Assembly: GCF_016756775.1 (NCBI RefSeq)
Contig: NZ_JAERMU010000007.1
Location: 186,001 to 250,000, forward strand
Length of the DNA stretch: 64,000 nucleotides
Origin: Dryocola clanedunensis subsp. sulfonylureivorans
GTDB taxonomy: Bacteria; Pseudomonadota; Gammaproteobacteria; Enterobacterales; Enterobacteriaceae
Direction of reading: 5' to 3'
The position numbers were made by a program, and so were the translations under genes. Below are positions 40,365 to 49,888 of this stretch, in pieces. A model generated the notes under the pieces. The model saw nothing but the letters and a program-made list of their open reading frames with translations. It did not search any database and was not told the DNA's origin. The number at the start of each line of letters is the position of its first letter. The stretch's first letter is position 1.

Positions 40365-40652
40365 GTGGATAACCATTTTGGCAAGGGGTTGATGGCGGGG
40401 CTAAAAGCCCGTGAAGCCGACAGTGTCTCGAGGGTGACACGGTTTTGCTCCGACTATAAGCGTGGCTTCGTGCTGGGGTTTACGCACCGCATTTCAGAAC
40501 AAACGGGCAACAGACAGCGTGCCGCATGGGAAGCGGGCGTGCTGACGCGTCGTTATAATCTGGATAAAGAGCTAGTGGCTGATTTCTTTCGGGAAGTGAA
40601 TACCGAAGTCGCGGTTAAGTGTTTTTTGGCGGGCTACGAAAAGGGCTATTGA
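40365..40652 (+). CDS. YghW-like protein (DUF2623)
   Basis: A 95-residue protein of the DUF2623 family. It resembles E. coli YghW closely ([42 protein letters not shown]) and has the same length when the GTG at 40365 is used; AGGAG lies 8 bases upstream of that GTG. The longer open frame covers promoter-like AT-rich DNA. The function is unknown. E. coli yghW lies elsewhere, so its place here is different. Confidence 0.85.
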   Translation: MDNHFGKGLMAGLKAREADSVSRVTRFCSDYKRGFVLGFTHRISEQTGNRQRAAWEAGVLTRRYNLDKELVADFFREVNTEVAVKCFLAGYEKGY

Positions 40653-40727
40653 TTGCAGCGCCTTATATACCGCCGTGCCCGGTTGTTGAGAACTGGCGAT
40701 GACAAGGACAGGGCATATTTTATTTGT

Positions 40728-40753
40728 GGCTGGCGGGGGATTGCCCGCCAGCC
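40728..40753. terminator. Hairpin between the yghW-like and yodC-like genes
   Basis: A 10-bp perfect stem GGCTGGCGGG / CCCGCCAGCC lies between convergent genes, with an AT-rich tail on the minus-strand side. Confidence 0.7.
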
Positions 40754-40760
40754 GGTGAGA

Positions 40761-40940
40761 TCAGCAGACGCCGAAATCACCTTCCTCGTGATATAAAGCC
40801 AGCTCAGAAGCCTTAAGGGTGATCTTCTCGCCGCTGAGGATATTCGCTGGCGTACAGGTTACATCTTCACCTTGAACATCAATCACTTCCATTTTTGGTC
40901 CGCCTTTTTTTGGCTGGACGAGATCGCCTGCTTTAAACAT
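40761..40940 (-). CDS. YodC-like protein (DUF2158)
   Basis: A 59-residue small protein with the family N-terminus FKAGDLVQPKKGGPKMEVIDV, expected to fold as a small beta barrel. The ATG at 40940 follows GAGG and gives the usual length; the upstream in-frame ATG at 40979 is unlikely. The function of the family is not known. Confidence 0.82.
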   Translation of the reverse strand: MFKAGDLVQPKKGGPKMEVIDVQGEDVTCTPANILSGEKITLKASELALYHEEGDFGVC

Positions 40941-41014
40941 AGAGCCTCTTTTTCCTCGGGTAGAATCTGCTTTAACCATAGATCAGTTTGCACAAGCGAT
41001 AAAGCGGTCTGTTA

Positions 41015-41539
41015 TTAGCGACGGTTCCACGGCATCCGCGCCAGCAGGCGAGCCATGCCGCAAAAGCCGCTAATTCCGGCAAACAGCAGGCCAGCGCCGA
41101 CGAAGCCCGAGAGCAAAAAGAAGGCAGGATGCACGGCGTAGCCCAGGACAACACCGGCCAGAATCAGCGAGCCCGCGACAATCTGCACCTGGCGCATCAC
41201 CGGCAGCGGCTGAGTGCTGTCTGCCAGAATCTCCTGCCCCTCTTTCTTCCAGCCGTTCAGCCCGCCCTCAAGCAGCAATACTTTTGCCGGTTCGACGGCT
41301 GCGGCCAGCTTCTGGGCGTTCTGGGCGGTACGCGTTCCCGACTGGCAATAAAAGATCACCGTATCGAAAGGATCAAAAGGGCCAAGGCGATCGCCATTTT
41401 CGATAGCCGAAAGAGAAAGCAGATGGGCCTCGGGGATATTCTCCCGCGCGTATTCATCCCGTTCGCGGATATCGATAAGCGCCGCGCCTTGTGCAAGCAG
41501 GACTTTGGCTTCCGCCGGGGAGATGGTTGGAATAGTCAT
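41015..41539 (-). CDS. ygaP: Membrane-bound rhodanese YgaP
   Basis: A 174-residue protein with a cytoplasmic rhodanese domain (active cysteine in [11 protein letters not shown]) and two C-terminal membrane spans, the layout of E. coli YgaP, a sulfurtransferase. In E. coli it follows the ArsR regulator gene ygaV, which is missing here. Confidence 0.93.
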   Translation of the reverse strand: MTIPTISPAEAKVLLAQGAALIDIRERDEYARENIPEAHLLSLSAIENGDRLGPFDPFDTVIFYCQSGTRTAQNAQKLAAAVEPAKVLLLEGGLNGWKKEGQEILADSTQPLPVMRQVQIVAGSLILAGVVLGYAVHPAFFLLSGFVGAGLLFAGISGFCGMARLLARMPWNRR

Positions 41540-41613
41540 GGGTTTAGCATCGATTCTTAAACGGCTTAATTTAAAGGGATGCTAAACCAGTGGGGCTAAA
41601 TGTCAAAGATCGC

Positions 41614-42069
41614 TCAGAGCTGCTTCACCATAAAGACGCTTAGCGGATCGGGTAAGTAAGGGGGGAACGCCTCGCAAACCTGATAGCCGCAGTTCCGATA
41701 GAGTTTGATGGCAGGATGCTGATGAATACCGGTTTCCAGACGTAGCGTAGAGCATCCGGCCTGCATAGCCACGGATTCAAGTTCCGTGACAATCCGCTCT
41801 CCGAGTTTAAAGCCGCGGCTGGTGGGCTTGATATAAATCCGCTTCAGTTCGGCCGCTTCATTGCCCTGTAACATAATCGCGCCACATCCTACTGCTTCTC
41901 CTTTTTGATCGCGCACCAGCAAACAGCGCACTGTATCTTCGGCAAGGGACGTCAGCTCAACGCAATGATTGCTTTCGGTGGGGTAGAGCTGCTCCTGAAA
42001 AGCATCAAGTTCAGAAACAAGAAGTTTTAGCTCAGAATTAGTTGGGGGGACAGCGGCGATCTGGAACAT
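41614..42069 (-). CDS. GNAT-family N-acetyltransferase
   Basis: A 151-residue acetyltransferase. The acetyl-CoA-binding motif is in IYIKPTSRGFKLGERIV (RxxxxG/A type) and the C-terminal part carries LYRNCGYQVCEAF. The substrate is unknown; similar proteins act on small molecules. It has no operon partner, and a hairpin separates it from the sugar cluster that begins next. Confidence 0.85.
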   Translation of the reverse strand: MFQIAAVPPTNSELKLLVSELDAFQEQLYPTESNHCVELTSLAEDTVRCLLVRDQKGEAVGCGAIMLQGNEAAELKRIYIKPTSRGFKLGERIVTELESVAMQAGCSTLRLETGIHQHPAIKLYRNCGYQVCEAFPPYLPDPLSVFMVKQL

Positions 42070-42204
42070 CCTGGCCTCGGTAAGGGAGTGTTTTTCCTGA
42101 GTATAACTATCCGCAGAGAAACGGGTGATAGGGTTTTGTTATGACCCATTTTTGTGATGATCGCCGCAGCCACTTCACCATTAATATACGATGGCAAGGG
42201 CAAC

Positions 42205-42225
42205 GCCTGATGTCTGCCATCAGGC
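42205..42225. terminator. 21-bp palindrome ending the leftward sugar operon
   Basis: Arms GCCTGATG / CATCAGGC with loop TCTGC (approximately) lie 25 bases after the last gene of the operon. The same 21 bases occur at 53207-53227, at the far end of the cluster. It probably works as a terminator or RNA-stabilising hairpin. Confidence 0.7.
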
Positions 42226-42249
42226 GCGAATATCCTGCCAGGTCGTTTC

Positions 42250-43035
42250 TTACCAGCAAACAAACCCGCCATCCACGACCAAATCAACGCCGGTACAAAA
42301 TGATGCGGCATCGCTGGCCAGGAAGATAGCCGGGCCCGCCATCTCTTCAACTTTTGCCATGCGCTGAATGGGCGTCTGACTTTCAAACTCTTTCGTCTGG
42401 TGCACCATCTCCGGCCTGGTATTCATCGGTGTCGCCGTATAACCCGGACTGATGGAGTTAACGCGGATATTTTTGCTCACCCATTCCATCGCCAGGCTTT
42501 TGGAGAGGTGAATCACACCCGCTTTCGAGCTGTTGTAATGCGCCTGTTCCAGACCTCGATTGACGATAATTCCCGACATGGAAGCGATGTTAATGATGGA
42601 GCCGCCGCCGCTTTCCAGCATCAATTCCGCCTCGGCTTTGCAGGCGTTCCATACGCCCGTCAGGTTGATGTCGATCACGCGCTGCCACTGCTCTGCCTCC
42701 ATTTCCAGTGCCGGATTGGCATTAGCAATGCCCGCGGCGTTGACGGCAATGTCCAGACGACCGAAATGACTTTTTGCCTGCGCCATGGCTTCACGCAGAT
42801 CGCTCAGTTTGCGTACGTCGCCGACGAACAGGCAAGCCTTCTGGCCCATAGCCTGAACGGCGTCCACCGTTTCATTCAGACCCTGGTCTTCGCGGACATC
42901 AAAGCAGACGATATTTGCGCCGGCACTCGCCAGGCCGCAGGCAATCATCTGTCCAATACCGCTGCCTGCACCCGTGACGAAAGCGACCCGACCCTGGAGG
43001 TTGAAAAGCTGCTGTGAGAAATCTTTTGCGATCAT
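42250..43035 (-). CDS. Short-chain dehydrogenase, sugar/polyol type (SDR 1)
   Basis: A classical SDR of 261 residues: cofactor site TGAGSGIG, NAAGIANA, catalytic S and the HYNSSKAG motif (Y and K four apart). The acidic residue in VCFDVRE after the second strand points to NAD. It ends the operon that starts at the kinase. It probably oxidises a polyol or sugar to a ketose, or reduces in reverse; the substrate is not known. Confidence 0.85.
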   Translation of the reverse strand: MIAKDFSQQLFNLQGRVAFVTGAGSGIGQMIACGLASAGANIVCFDVREDQGLNETVDAVQAMGQKACLFVGDVRKLSDLREAMAQAKSHFGRLDIAVNAAGIANANPALEMEAEQWQRVIDINLTGVWNACKAEAELMLESGGGSIINIASMSGIIVNRGLEQAHYNSSKAGVIHLSKSLAMEWVSKNIRVNSISPGYTATPMNTRPEMVHQTKEFESQTPIQRMAKVEEMAGPAIFLASDAASFCTGVDLVVDGGFVCW

Positions 43036-43083
43036 GTGTATTCCTTTTCCGCTGCTTTGATAAATGAAGGGGCATCTTTGCCC

Positions 43084-43881
43084 TCAGGACATAATCAGTC
43101 CGCCATCCACATTAATCGTCTGGCCGGTGATATAGCGCGCATCGTCAGAGGCCAGAAATGCCACCAGTCCTGCAACATCTTCTGGTTTACCTGCCCGCTT
43201 GAGTGGGATGCCCTCAACCCATTCGGCCATCAGCTCACCTTTGCCGTAGCGTTTGGCGTCAGTGCTGAGAATTTCACCCCATACCCGGTCGTTGTATTCC
43301 CACATTTCACTTTCGATAATGCCGGGGCAAAAGGCGTTTACCGTGATGTTAGAGGGAGCAAGTTCGTGGGCGAGGCTTTGCGTGATACCGATAACACCCA
43401 TTTTGCTGGCCGCGTAGTGGGGGGTATAAATAAAGCCCTGGCGGCCCTGGCCTGAAGAGGTGTTGATCAGGCGACCCTGATTTTGTTTGACCATATATTT
43501 GGCGGCTTCACGGCAGCACAGCCAGACGGCCGTCGTGTTCACGGCCAGCACCTTTTCGAAGTCAATTTTTGGCATGCTGTCAAAATAATCAATGGTGATA
43601 ACCCCCGCGTTCTGGATGGACACGTCAATGCGACCGAAGCGGGCGGCGGCCTGCTCGTACAGGCTTTGCACCTGGGCCTCATCCGTCACGTCCACCTGCA
43701 GGGAGAGGATCTCGGCCTGATAGCGCTTGCGCAGATCGTCTGCCGTTTCATGAATGCGCTCGGCGTTGGACACCATCACTACGTTTGCGCCATCCCGGGC
43801 AAAACGCTCGGCGATACCCGCGCCAATTCCCCGACATGCGCCGGTGATAACCACGGTTTGATGTTTAAAATCTCTGTTCAT
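43084..43881 (-). CDS. Short-chain dehydrogenase, sugar/polyol type (SDR 2)
   Basis: A second classical SDR of 265 residues, with TGACRGIG, QNAGVIT, NTSSGQGRQG and the HYAASKMG motif. It resembles sorbitol- and butanediol-type dehydrogenases more than SDR 1 does. The two share only the fold-level motifs, so they are not a recent duplication and probably act on different steps or stereochemistries. It lies 22 bases after the permease gene. Confidence 0.85.
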   Translation of the reverse strand: MNRDFKHQTVVITGACRGIGAGIAERFARDGANVVMVSNAERIHETADDLRKRYQAEILSLQVDVTDEAQVQSLYEQAAARFGRIDVSIQNAGVITIDYFDSMPKIDFEKVLAVNTTAVWLCCREAAKYMVKQNQGRLINTSSGQGRQGFIYTPHYAASKMGVIGITQSLAHELAPSNITVNAFCPGIIESEMWEYNDRVWGEILSTDAKRYGKGELMAEWVEGIPLKRAGKPEDVAGLVAFLASDDARYITGQTINVDGGLIMS

Positions 43882-43903
43882 TTCTCTCTCCTGAATTTTC
43901 TGC

Positions 43904-44971
43904 TTAGCTCTGAGTCGGCTGGGATGCTGACGGTATAGCCGCTTTTTCTTCGTGGCGGCGCATCAGAATCACTTTGTTTTGCAGGCGCTGCTGGAATTGA
44001 TCGACGATCACCGCCGTGACGATAACCAGACCTTTGATCACCATCTGCCAGAAATCGCTGACGCCCATCATCACCATGCCGTCAGCCAGGAAGACGATGA
44101 CAAAGGCGCCTATGATCGATCCCGTGACCCGGCCACGTCCTCCTGCCAGCGCGGTGCCGCCCAGTACGGTGGCGCCGATGGCGTCCATCTCAAACATGTT
44201 GCCGGTCATCGGGTGTGCCGTTTGCAGCTGCGATGCCACAATCAGACCGACCAGCCCGGCACAAAGACCCGAGAAGGCATAAACGAAGATTTTGGATTTG
44301 ATGATCGGCACACCGGCCAGGCGAGCGGCTGATTCATTGCCGCCGATGGCGTAGATGTAGCGGCCCAGCGGCGTTTTGGTGGTCAGCCACAGGCTCAGCA
44401 GAAGGAAGCCGACCATCAGCCAGATAGGAATATAAATGCCGAGCAACGAACCAGATCCCAGGATCGAAAAGCCGGTATTGCCCAGCGCTTCCATACCATT
44501 AAGGTTGGCGTAGGTGCTACCGTCGTTGAATAACAGGGCGGAGCCGCGCGCGACATACATCATGCCCAGGGTACAAATAAAGGGCGCAACGCCAAAACGG
44601 GTGACGACGGTGCCATTAACAAACCCGATCAGAATGCCGAAGACGGCGACGATCAGAATCACTTCCGGCACGTTGAAGAAGATGATGGAGCCATTCCATA
44701 AAGGCAGACCGTTGGTTAACAGTGCGCCCGCCACCATGCCGCAGATCCCGGCGACGGCCCCCACGGAGAGATCGATTCCCCCGGTCAGGATCACAAGCGT
44801 CATACCAATAGCCAGCAGCCCGGTAATGGCGACGTGCTGAGTCATGATCAGCAGATTGGAGGTGGTCAGAAAGTTAGGCACCATCACGCTGAAAAAGATG
44901 ACGACAAGAAGAAGTGCGATAAACGTTCTCGCTTTCAGCAGGTACATATACAACATATATTTCTGGTTCAT
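43904..44971 (-). CDS. Sugar ABC transporter permease (RbsC type)
   Basis: A 355-residue inner-membrane permease with about ten spans. Family marks are LVILTGGIDLSVGAVAG and the cytoplasmic loop GGNESAARLAGVP. It is longer than E. coli RbsC (321) because of a charged C-terminal tail. With the ATPase and binding protein of the same operon it forms a CUT2-type importer. Confidence 0.9.
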   Translation of the reverse strand: MNQKYMLYMYLLKARTFIALLLVVIFFSVMVPNFLTTSNLLIMTQHVAITGLLAIGMTLVILTGGIDLSVGAVAGICGMVAGALLTNGLPLWNGSIIFFNVPEVILIVAVFGILIGFVNGTVVTRFGVAPFICTLGMMYVARGSALLFNDGSTYANLNGMEALGNTGFSILGSGSLLGIYIPIWLMVGFLLLSLWLTTKTPLGRYIYAIGGNESAARLAGVPIIKSKIFVYAFSGLCAGLVGLIVASQLQTAHPMTGNMFEMDAIGATVLGGTALAGGRGRVTGSIIGAFVIVFLADGMVMMGVSDFWQMVIKGLVIVTAVIVDQFQQRLQNKVILMRRHEEKAAIPSASQPTQS

Positions 44972-44989
44972 GAGCAGCTCCTGCCTGAA

Positions 44990-46534
44990 TTAGTCTTGAG
45001 GGGTTGAAGCGGTAATTAACCGTTCACGAGTGATCTGCTGGCGGGACAGATCGGCGGTAATACGCCCGTCCGCCATGACCAGAATACGGTCGGCCAGCGC
45101 CATAACTTCATCAAGCTCAGAGGAGGAAAACATCACCGCCAGCCCCTGGTGGGCCATGCGGCCAATCAGATGATAAACATCCGTCTTAGCCCCTACGTCG
45201 ATGCCTCGCGTTGGTTCATCCAGCAGGACGACCTGTGGATTGGTCATCAGCGCTTTGCCCAGCACAACTTTTTGCTGATTGCCGCCGCTTAACGAGGTAA
45301 TCGGCAGTCCGGCATCGCTGACCTTGATCGCCAGCTCCTTAACCATGCTTTTAACGCGCTCCTGTTCCTTGTGGGGGTTGAGCCATTTCCACGCACGTCG
45401 AAACCCCTGGAGGCTAAAATCCGAAAGCGTCATATTGGACTGGATAGACATCATCTGGATGACGCCTTCGCCCTGACGATCCTCCGGCACCAGCGCCAGC
45501 CCTTTTCTTAGCCTCGCCTGGAAGGAGGCTTTATAAATATTTTCACCGTTCAGATGAATAGTGCCCTGTTGGCAGGGCATCAGGCCTATCAGCCCTTTAA
45601 ACAGTTCGGTGCGTCCGGCACCCAGCAGGCCATAAATTCCGATGACCTCGCCTTTATGCAGGCTAAAACCAACGTTGTTCAGCTTATAGCCGCCGCTCTG
45701 ATGCAGGGCGGTCAGTCCTTCAACTTGCAGCACGCATTCGCCCTGGGATGCAGGCTGATAATCGAAATGTTTTTTCTTATCCCCGACCATCTGCTCGATG
45801 ATCCATGGAATGCTGGCATCGCTAACGTTGCGCTCAGAGATAAAGCGTCCGTCGCGGAAAATAGTGATGTTGTCGCCAATTTCCATCAGCTCTTCGAGGC
45901 GATGCGAAATGTAAATGATGGTGACGCCCCGGCGTTTGAGCTGCTCAATGACGTTGAAGAGGATTTTCACCTCGGACTGGCTAAGCGCTGAGGTTGGTTC
46001 ATCCATAATCAGCACACGAGTGTCCTTCGACAGCGCGCGGGCAATCTCCACCAGCTGCTGGTGGCCAATACCCAATTCACCCAGCGGTGTGAGCGGATCA
46101 ACGTCCAGCTCCAGCCGTTCCAGCAGACTTTTCGCCAGCTGATACTGCCAGGCTTCGTTGATGCGTCCACGCTGGAAAACTTCGTTGGCAATAAAAATGT
46201 TGTCCATCACATTCATATTCGGGAACAGGTTCAGCTCCTGAAAAATAATGCTGATGCCGTGCTTTTCCGCTTCATGGGTGGAGCCGAGCGTGACGGGTTG
46301 ACCATCAAGAAAAATCTGCCCGGAGGAGGGGGTCTCAACGCCCGCCAGCATTTTCATCATGGTCGATTTTCCGGCGCCGTTCTCGCCAATCAGCACGTTG
46401 ACTTTGTTGCGATAAACCCGGTAGTTGACGCTATCGAGCGCCATCACGCCGGGATATACCCGCGAAAGCTCACGAGTCTCAATGATGACTTCCGGCTCGT
46501 CTTGCTTGCCTTCCGGCAGCGCTGAATTAGCCAT
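44990..46534 (-). CDS. Sugar ABC transporter ATPase (RbsA type, two domains)
   Basis: A 514-residue double ATPase of the RbsA/MglA group. Domain 1 has Walker A GENGAGKST and VLIMDEPTSAL; domain 2 has a degenerate Walker A (GLLGAGRTE) and a good LSGGNQQKVVLGKAL signature with LLDEPTRGIDVG, the usual asymmetry of the family. It lies 18 bases before the permease. Confidence 0.92.
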   Translation of the reverse strand: MANSALPEGKQDEPEVIIETRELSRVYPGVMALDSVNYRVYRNKVNVLIGENGAGKSTMMKMLAGVETPSSGQIFLDGQPVTLGSTHEAEKHGISIIFQELNLFPNMNVMDNIFIANEVFQRGRINEAWQYQLAKSLLERLELDVDPLTPLGELGIGHQQLVEIARALSKDTRVLIMDEPTSALSQSEVKILFNVIEQLKRRGVTIIYISHRLEELMEIGDNITIFRDGRFISERNVSDASIPWIIEQMVGDKKKHFDYQPASQGECVLQVEGLTALHQSGGYKLNNVGFSLHKGEVIGIYGLLGAGRTELFKGLIGLMPCQQGTIHLNGENIYKASFQARLRKGLALVPEDRQGEGVIQMMSIQSNMTLSDFSLQGFRRAWKWLNPHKEQERVKSMVKELAIKVSDAGLPITSLSGGNQQKVVLGKALMTNPQVVLLDEPTRGIDVGAKTDVYHLIGRMAHQGLAVMFSSSELDEVMALADRILVMADGRITADLSRQQITRERLITASTPQD

Positions 46535-46536
46535 GG

Positions 46537-47157
46537 TTATTGCCCCCCAGCGCGACGAATTTGTACCGGTGTGATAGCCGGCAGGGTGTCAGGGATGTCC
46601 CAGGTGGAGACGACGCCATAAATCTCGCGCGTTTCGCCGACCTTGATCTGCGCTTTCTGCACCATATTCACGGCCTGGTCGTTGATTGCCCTGCCGTACT
46701 CACCGAACAGAACCTGATCGTTAAAGTCCTGATAAGTCGTGCCTTTAAAGCCATCGCGCAGCTGGGTGCCGCGAATAGTCGGGCCAATCTGCACCACGAC
46801 GTTCGCACCGCTTATGTCCTTGAGCGTTAGCTTCCCGCTACGGGAAGCGGTGTTAATATCCACCACCTGTCCTACGGCTTTAACGTAGAAAACACACGGG
46901 TACTGATCCTGCGAGCGGTAGCCGAGCTTCTGGCAGGCCGTGTCGAAATCTTTTTCCTGGTGAAGGGCCTGCAGCAGCTCGGCTACCGGCCGTGCGTCCT
47001 GAATGACCTGCGGCACCAGCTTTTGTTTCCAGCTCTGAGCAACTGCCGCCATATGCGGGTTGGGCGGCGACTGCAGATCGGCCAGTTCCTGCTGCGACAC
47101 GATACGACAGCCACCGAGCGCCAGCATGGCCGCGGCAAGCCATATTTTTCTGGTCAT
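46537..47157 (-). CDS. DUF2291 family lipoprotein
   Basis: A 206-residue predicted lipoprotein: signal MTRKIWLAAAML and lipobox LGGC (C17), with a GGAGAAGG ribosome site before the ATG at 47157. The domain is that of DUF2291, which recurs beside CUT2-type sugar importers (from memory, including rhizobial tetritol loci). Its role is unknown; it may help the binding protein or permease at the periplasmic face. It sits between the binding protein and ATPase genes, so it is probably part of the importer. Confidence 0.82.
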   Translation of the reverse strand: MTRKIWLAAAMLALGGCRIVSQQELADLQSPPNPHMAAVAQSWKQKLVPQVIQDARPVAELLQALHQEKDFDTACQKLGYRSQDQYPCVFYVKAVGQVVDINTASRSGKLTLKDISGANVVVQIGPTIRGTQLRDGFKGTTYQDFNDQVLFGEYGRAINDQAVNMVQKAQIKVGETREIYGVVSTWDIPDTLPAITPVQIRRAGGQ

Positions 47158-47201
47158 AACCTTCTCCTCTGCGCCCTTATGCAGGGCGCGACTGCATAGC
47201 A

Positions 47202-48137
47202 TCAGGACTTAAAGTTGAAATCTGAGACTTTGTCCGCGTTCTCTGGGGTGATCAGGATGCCGCGGAACATCACTCTCTGTTTCTGCGGTTTTTCATTTTT
47301 TTGCAGGTAATTATCGAGGTCGGTCACGCCCTGAGCCGCAATGGCCTGAGCCTGAAGCATGACGGTTGCCTTAAGCGTCCCGGCCTTAACGGCATCGCGC
47401 TCTTCATTACTGCCATCAATGCCTGCCACGATGACATCATTGCGGCCCGCGGCTTTCAGGGCGGCAATCACGCCCAGCGCAACGGGCCCGTTGCCACAGA
47501 TCACGCCCTTCACATCGGGGTGCGCCTGAAGAATGCTGTCCATGATGCGTTTACCATCAATCAGCGTCCCTTTGGCATCTTGTCTGGCGACGCTGGTCAT
47601 GTCCGGGTACTGATCGATGACCTGGTGGAAGGATTTGGAACGGGTCACGCAGTTGTTGTCTGCGAGGTTGCAGGTCAGTTCGGCGTACTTGCCTTTTTCA
47701 GCCATTTTCTCGACGAAGGTATTGGCAACTTCTGAACCTGCCTGGAAGTTGTTGTGCGTGATCTGCACCAGCGCTACGTCATCAACGGGGATTTCACGGT
47801 TGATTAGCACCACCGGAATACCGGCGTCTTTGGCTTTTTTGATTGCCGCAACGCTCGCCGTTGAATCCGCGTTATCCAGGATAATGCCCTGAATTTTCTG
47901 GCCAATAGCGCTGTCGATTAACTCATTTTGCTTTTTAACGTCCTCGCCGTGGGAGAGGATAGTCGTTTTATAGCCCAGCGCCTGAGCCTTCTGGCTGGCG
48001 CCTTTCGCTTCCGAGGCGTAGTAAGGATTGTCCAGGGAGTTGACCATGATCATGATGGTGCCTTTTTCTGCGGCGCTGGCCGCCAGAGATAAGGCGCTGA
48101 GGGTGGCGATGGTGAGCAGTTTTGTCGGTAATTTCAT
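47202..48137 (-). CDS. Sugar ABC transporter periplasmic binding protein (RbsB type)
   Basis: A 311-residue cluster B binding protein with a signal peptide ending SLAASAAE. The RbsB-like fold is seen in IMVNSLDNPYYASEAKGA, GIILDNADS and AGIDGSNEERDAV. Two cysteines close together (TCNLADNNC) may form a disulphide. The ligand cannot be read from sequence; the gene content suggests a polyol or an unusual pentose or tetrose. Confidence 0.9.
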   Translation of the reverse strand: MKLPTKLLTIATLSALSLAASAAEKGTIMIMVNSLDNPYYASEAKGASQKAQALGYKTTILSHGEDVKKQNELIDSAIGQKIQGIILDNADSTASVAAIKKAKDAGIPVVLINREIPVDDVALVQITHNNFQAGSEVANTFVEKMAEKGKYAELTCNLADNNCVTRSKSFHQVIDQYPDMTSVARQDAKGTLIDGKRIMDSILQAHPDVKGVICGNGPVALGVIAALKAAGRNDVIVAGIDGSNEERDAVKAGTLKATVMLQAQAIAAQGVTDLDNYLQKNEKPQKQRVMFRGILITPENADKVSDFNFKS

Positions 48138-48218
48138 AACGATGTCCTCTCTATATAGTTATTTTGGGTACAGCGAAAACTCGTGTTTTTGTCCGGCCCG
48201 GGGTTTTGCCTGGAGAAG

Positions 48219-49739
48219 CTAAGCGACGGGCGGCGACGTTTTTTCTAAGGTTCGTTCAACGGCATGACGCCACTCATGCCAGCGTTTTTGCAGACGCCCG
48301 TGGCGTTGCATATCAGGATGGAAAGTACTGTGTGCCGAGACATAGCTTTTCATCTCTGCCTGCGTCATCGGGCTGAGGGCTTTACGGGCCAGCAGGGCGG
48401 CCCCAATGGCCGACAGCTCCGGTATGTCGCTACGCATGACCGGGCAGCCCAGCAGGTCCGCCTGATACTGCATCAGCCAGTCATTACAGGTTGGGCCACC
48501 GTCAACCATCAGTGCGGAAAGGGTAAAGTCGCTATGCTGGCGCATGGCGAGCACGACGTCGGCAATCTGATAAGTAATTGATTCCAGCGCCGCGCGGATC
48601 AGATGCGCCCGCTTAACGCCCCGGCTTAAGCCGCAGATAAGTCCGCGGGCATTTTCGCTCCACCAGGGCGCGCCCAGCCCGGTCAGCGCGGGAACAAAAT
48701 AGACGCCAAGCGTTGAGTCAACGGAGGCGGGCAGGGTCGTCAGCGCGTCGGCCAGCTCATCTTTCGACAGCGCATCCAGCCCGGTCATGTCGACCATCCA
48801 GGCGACGGCGTCTCCGGTATGGGGAATGTTGCCTTCCAGCCCGAATACCATTGTCTGTCCGTCATGCCATGCAATGGTGGTAGCCAGCGAATCGATATTG
48901 CATTGTGCCGAAGTGACCGGCGCCATGACCGAAGAGCCGGTGCCGTAGGTGGCTTTGACGCGGCCCAGTTCGCCCATGGCGTGACCAAAAAGCGCAGCAT
49001 GAGAATCGCCAACCATTGACATGATCGGGATGCCGTCAGGGATCTCGTTCAGGCCTGCGGTATACCCGAACAGGCCGCTGGAGGGGCGGATATCCGGCAG
49101 GGCGGCGCGGGGGATGTGGAATATTGTCAACATTTCGTCGTCCCAGCCGGCCTGCTGTAAATTCAGCAGCTGGGTGCGGGCGGCGTTGGAGTAATCGCAG
49201 GCGAAAGCCTTGCCCTGGGTCAGGTTCCACAGCAGCCAGCTGTCGATGGTGCCCAGACAGATTTCCCCCTGTTCTGCCAGCGCAAAACCGTTGGGGACGG
49301 ACTCCAGCAGCCAGCGCATTTTGGATGCGGAAAAGAGGGGCGCGACGGGTAAACCCGTTGTGGCCTTGATATGGGCTGCCAGATTGTCACGACGCAGTCC
49401 TTCGCAGAAGTCGGCGGTACGTGAGCATTGCCAGGTGATAGCAGAAGTCAGAGGCTGGCCGCTGCTGCGATACCAGCCGATAGCCGTTTCGCGCTGGTTG
49501 CTGATGGCCAGCGCGGCCACCCGCTCAGCCCCAACGTGCGCTATGGCCTGGGCGATAACCTGTACGGACGCCGCAATCAGCATTTCGCCGGATTGTTCAA
49601 CCCAACCCTCTCGCGGAGTCTGAATCGTCAGGGCCTGCGAAAATTTTGCAATAACGTTCCCATGACCATCCAGCGCCACGGCTTTCGCATTGGTTGTCCC
49701 TTCATCAAGGGCGATAACAATATCTTTCAAACCCGACAT
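48219..49739 (-). CDS. FGGY-family carbohydrate kinase
   Basis: A 505-residue kinase of the glycerol/xylulose kinase family. The N-terminal phosphate loop ALDEGTTNAKAVALD, the NQRETAIGW and ITWQCSRT motifs, the substrate-region TYGTGSSVMAPV and the C-terminal ATP-site VDGGPTCNDWLMQYQADLLG are visible. I chose the ATG at 49739, with AAAGGAT upstream; the longer frame extends into the control region. It is the first gene of the seven-gene sugar operon and probably phosphorylates the ketose made by one of the dehydrogenases. Confidence 0.88.
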   Translation of the reverse strand: MSGLKDIVIALDEGTTNAKAVALDGHGNVIAKFSQALTIQTPREGWVEQSGEMLIAASVQVIAQAIAHVGAERVAALAISNQRETAIGWYRSSGQPLTSAITWQCSRTADFCEGLRRDNLAAHIKATTGLPVAPLFSASKMRWLLESVPNGFALAEQGEICLGTIDSWLLWNLTQGKAFACDYSNAARTQLLNLQQAGWDDEMLTIFHIPRAALPDIRPSSGLFGYTAGLNEIPDGIPIMSMVGDSHAALFGHAMGELGRVKATYGTGSSVMAPVTSAQCNIDSLATTIAWHDGQTMVFGLEGNIPHTGDAVAWMVDMTGLDALSKDELADALTTLPASVDSTLGVYFVPALTGLGAPWWSENARGLICGLSRGVKRAHLIRAALESITYQIADVVLAMRQHSDFTLSALMVDGGPTCNDWLMQYQADLLGCPVMRSDIPELSAIGAALLARKALSPMTQAEMKSYVSAHSTFHPDMQRHGRLQKRWHEWRHAVERTLEKTSPPVA

Positions 49740-49874
49740 ATCCTTTCTCCCGATGAAACGTGATCCAGCTGCTTTGAGGAGGCAAAGTCCCTTATTTGAG
49801 CTGCTCTGCAGCAGACTGCACTTTATGCCGTTACCCGATTTCATCGTCGGTATAGGGGGTCTTTGCTGTCCACT

Positions 49875-49888
49875 TGAATATATATTCG
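49875..49888. promoter_or_regulatory. Candidate SorC-regulator operator 1
   Basis: TGAATATATATTCG differs by one base from the perfect palindrome found upstream of the regulator gene itself. It lies about 140 bases before the kinase ATG. Confidence 0.6.

Noticed and set aside
40130-40384. An 84-codon minus-strand frame in the AT-rich gap before the yghW-like gene
   Set aside because: No ribosome site or known domain, and it covers the promoter and start of the yghW-like gene.
42250-43881. Recent tandem duplication of the two dehydrogenases
   Set aside because: The proteins agree only at family motifs and differ in most other positions, so they are distinct SDRs.
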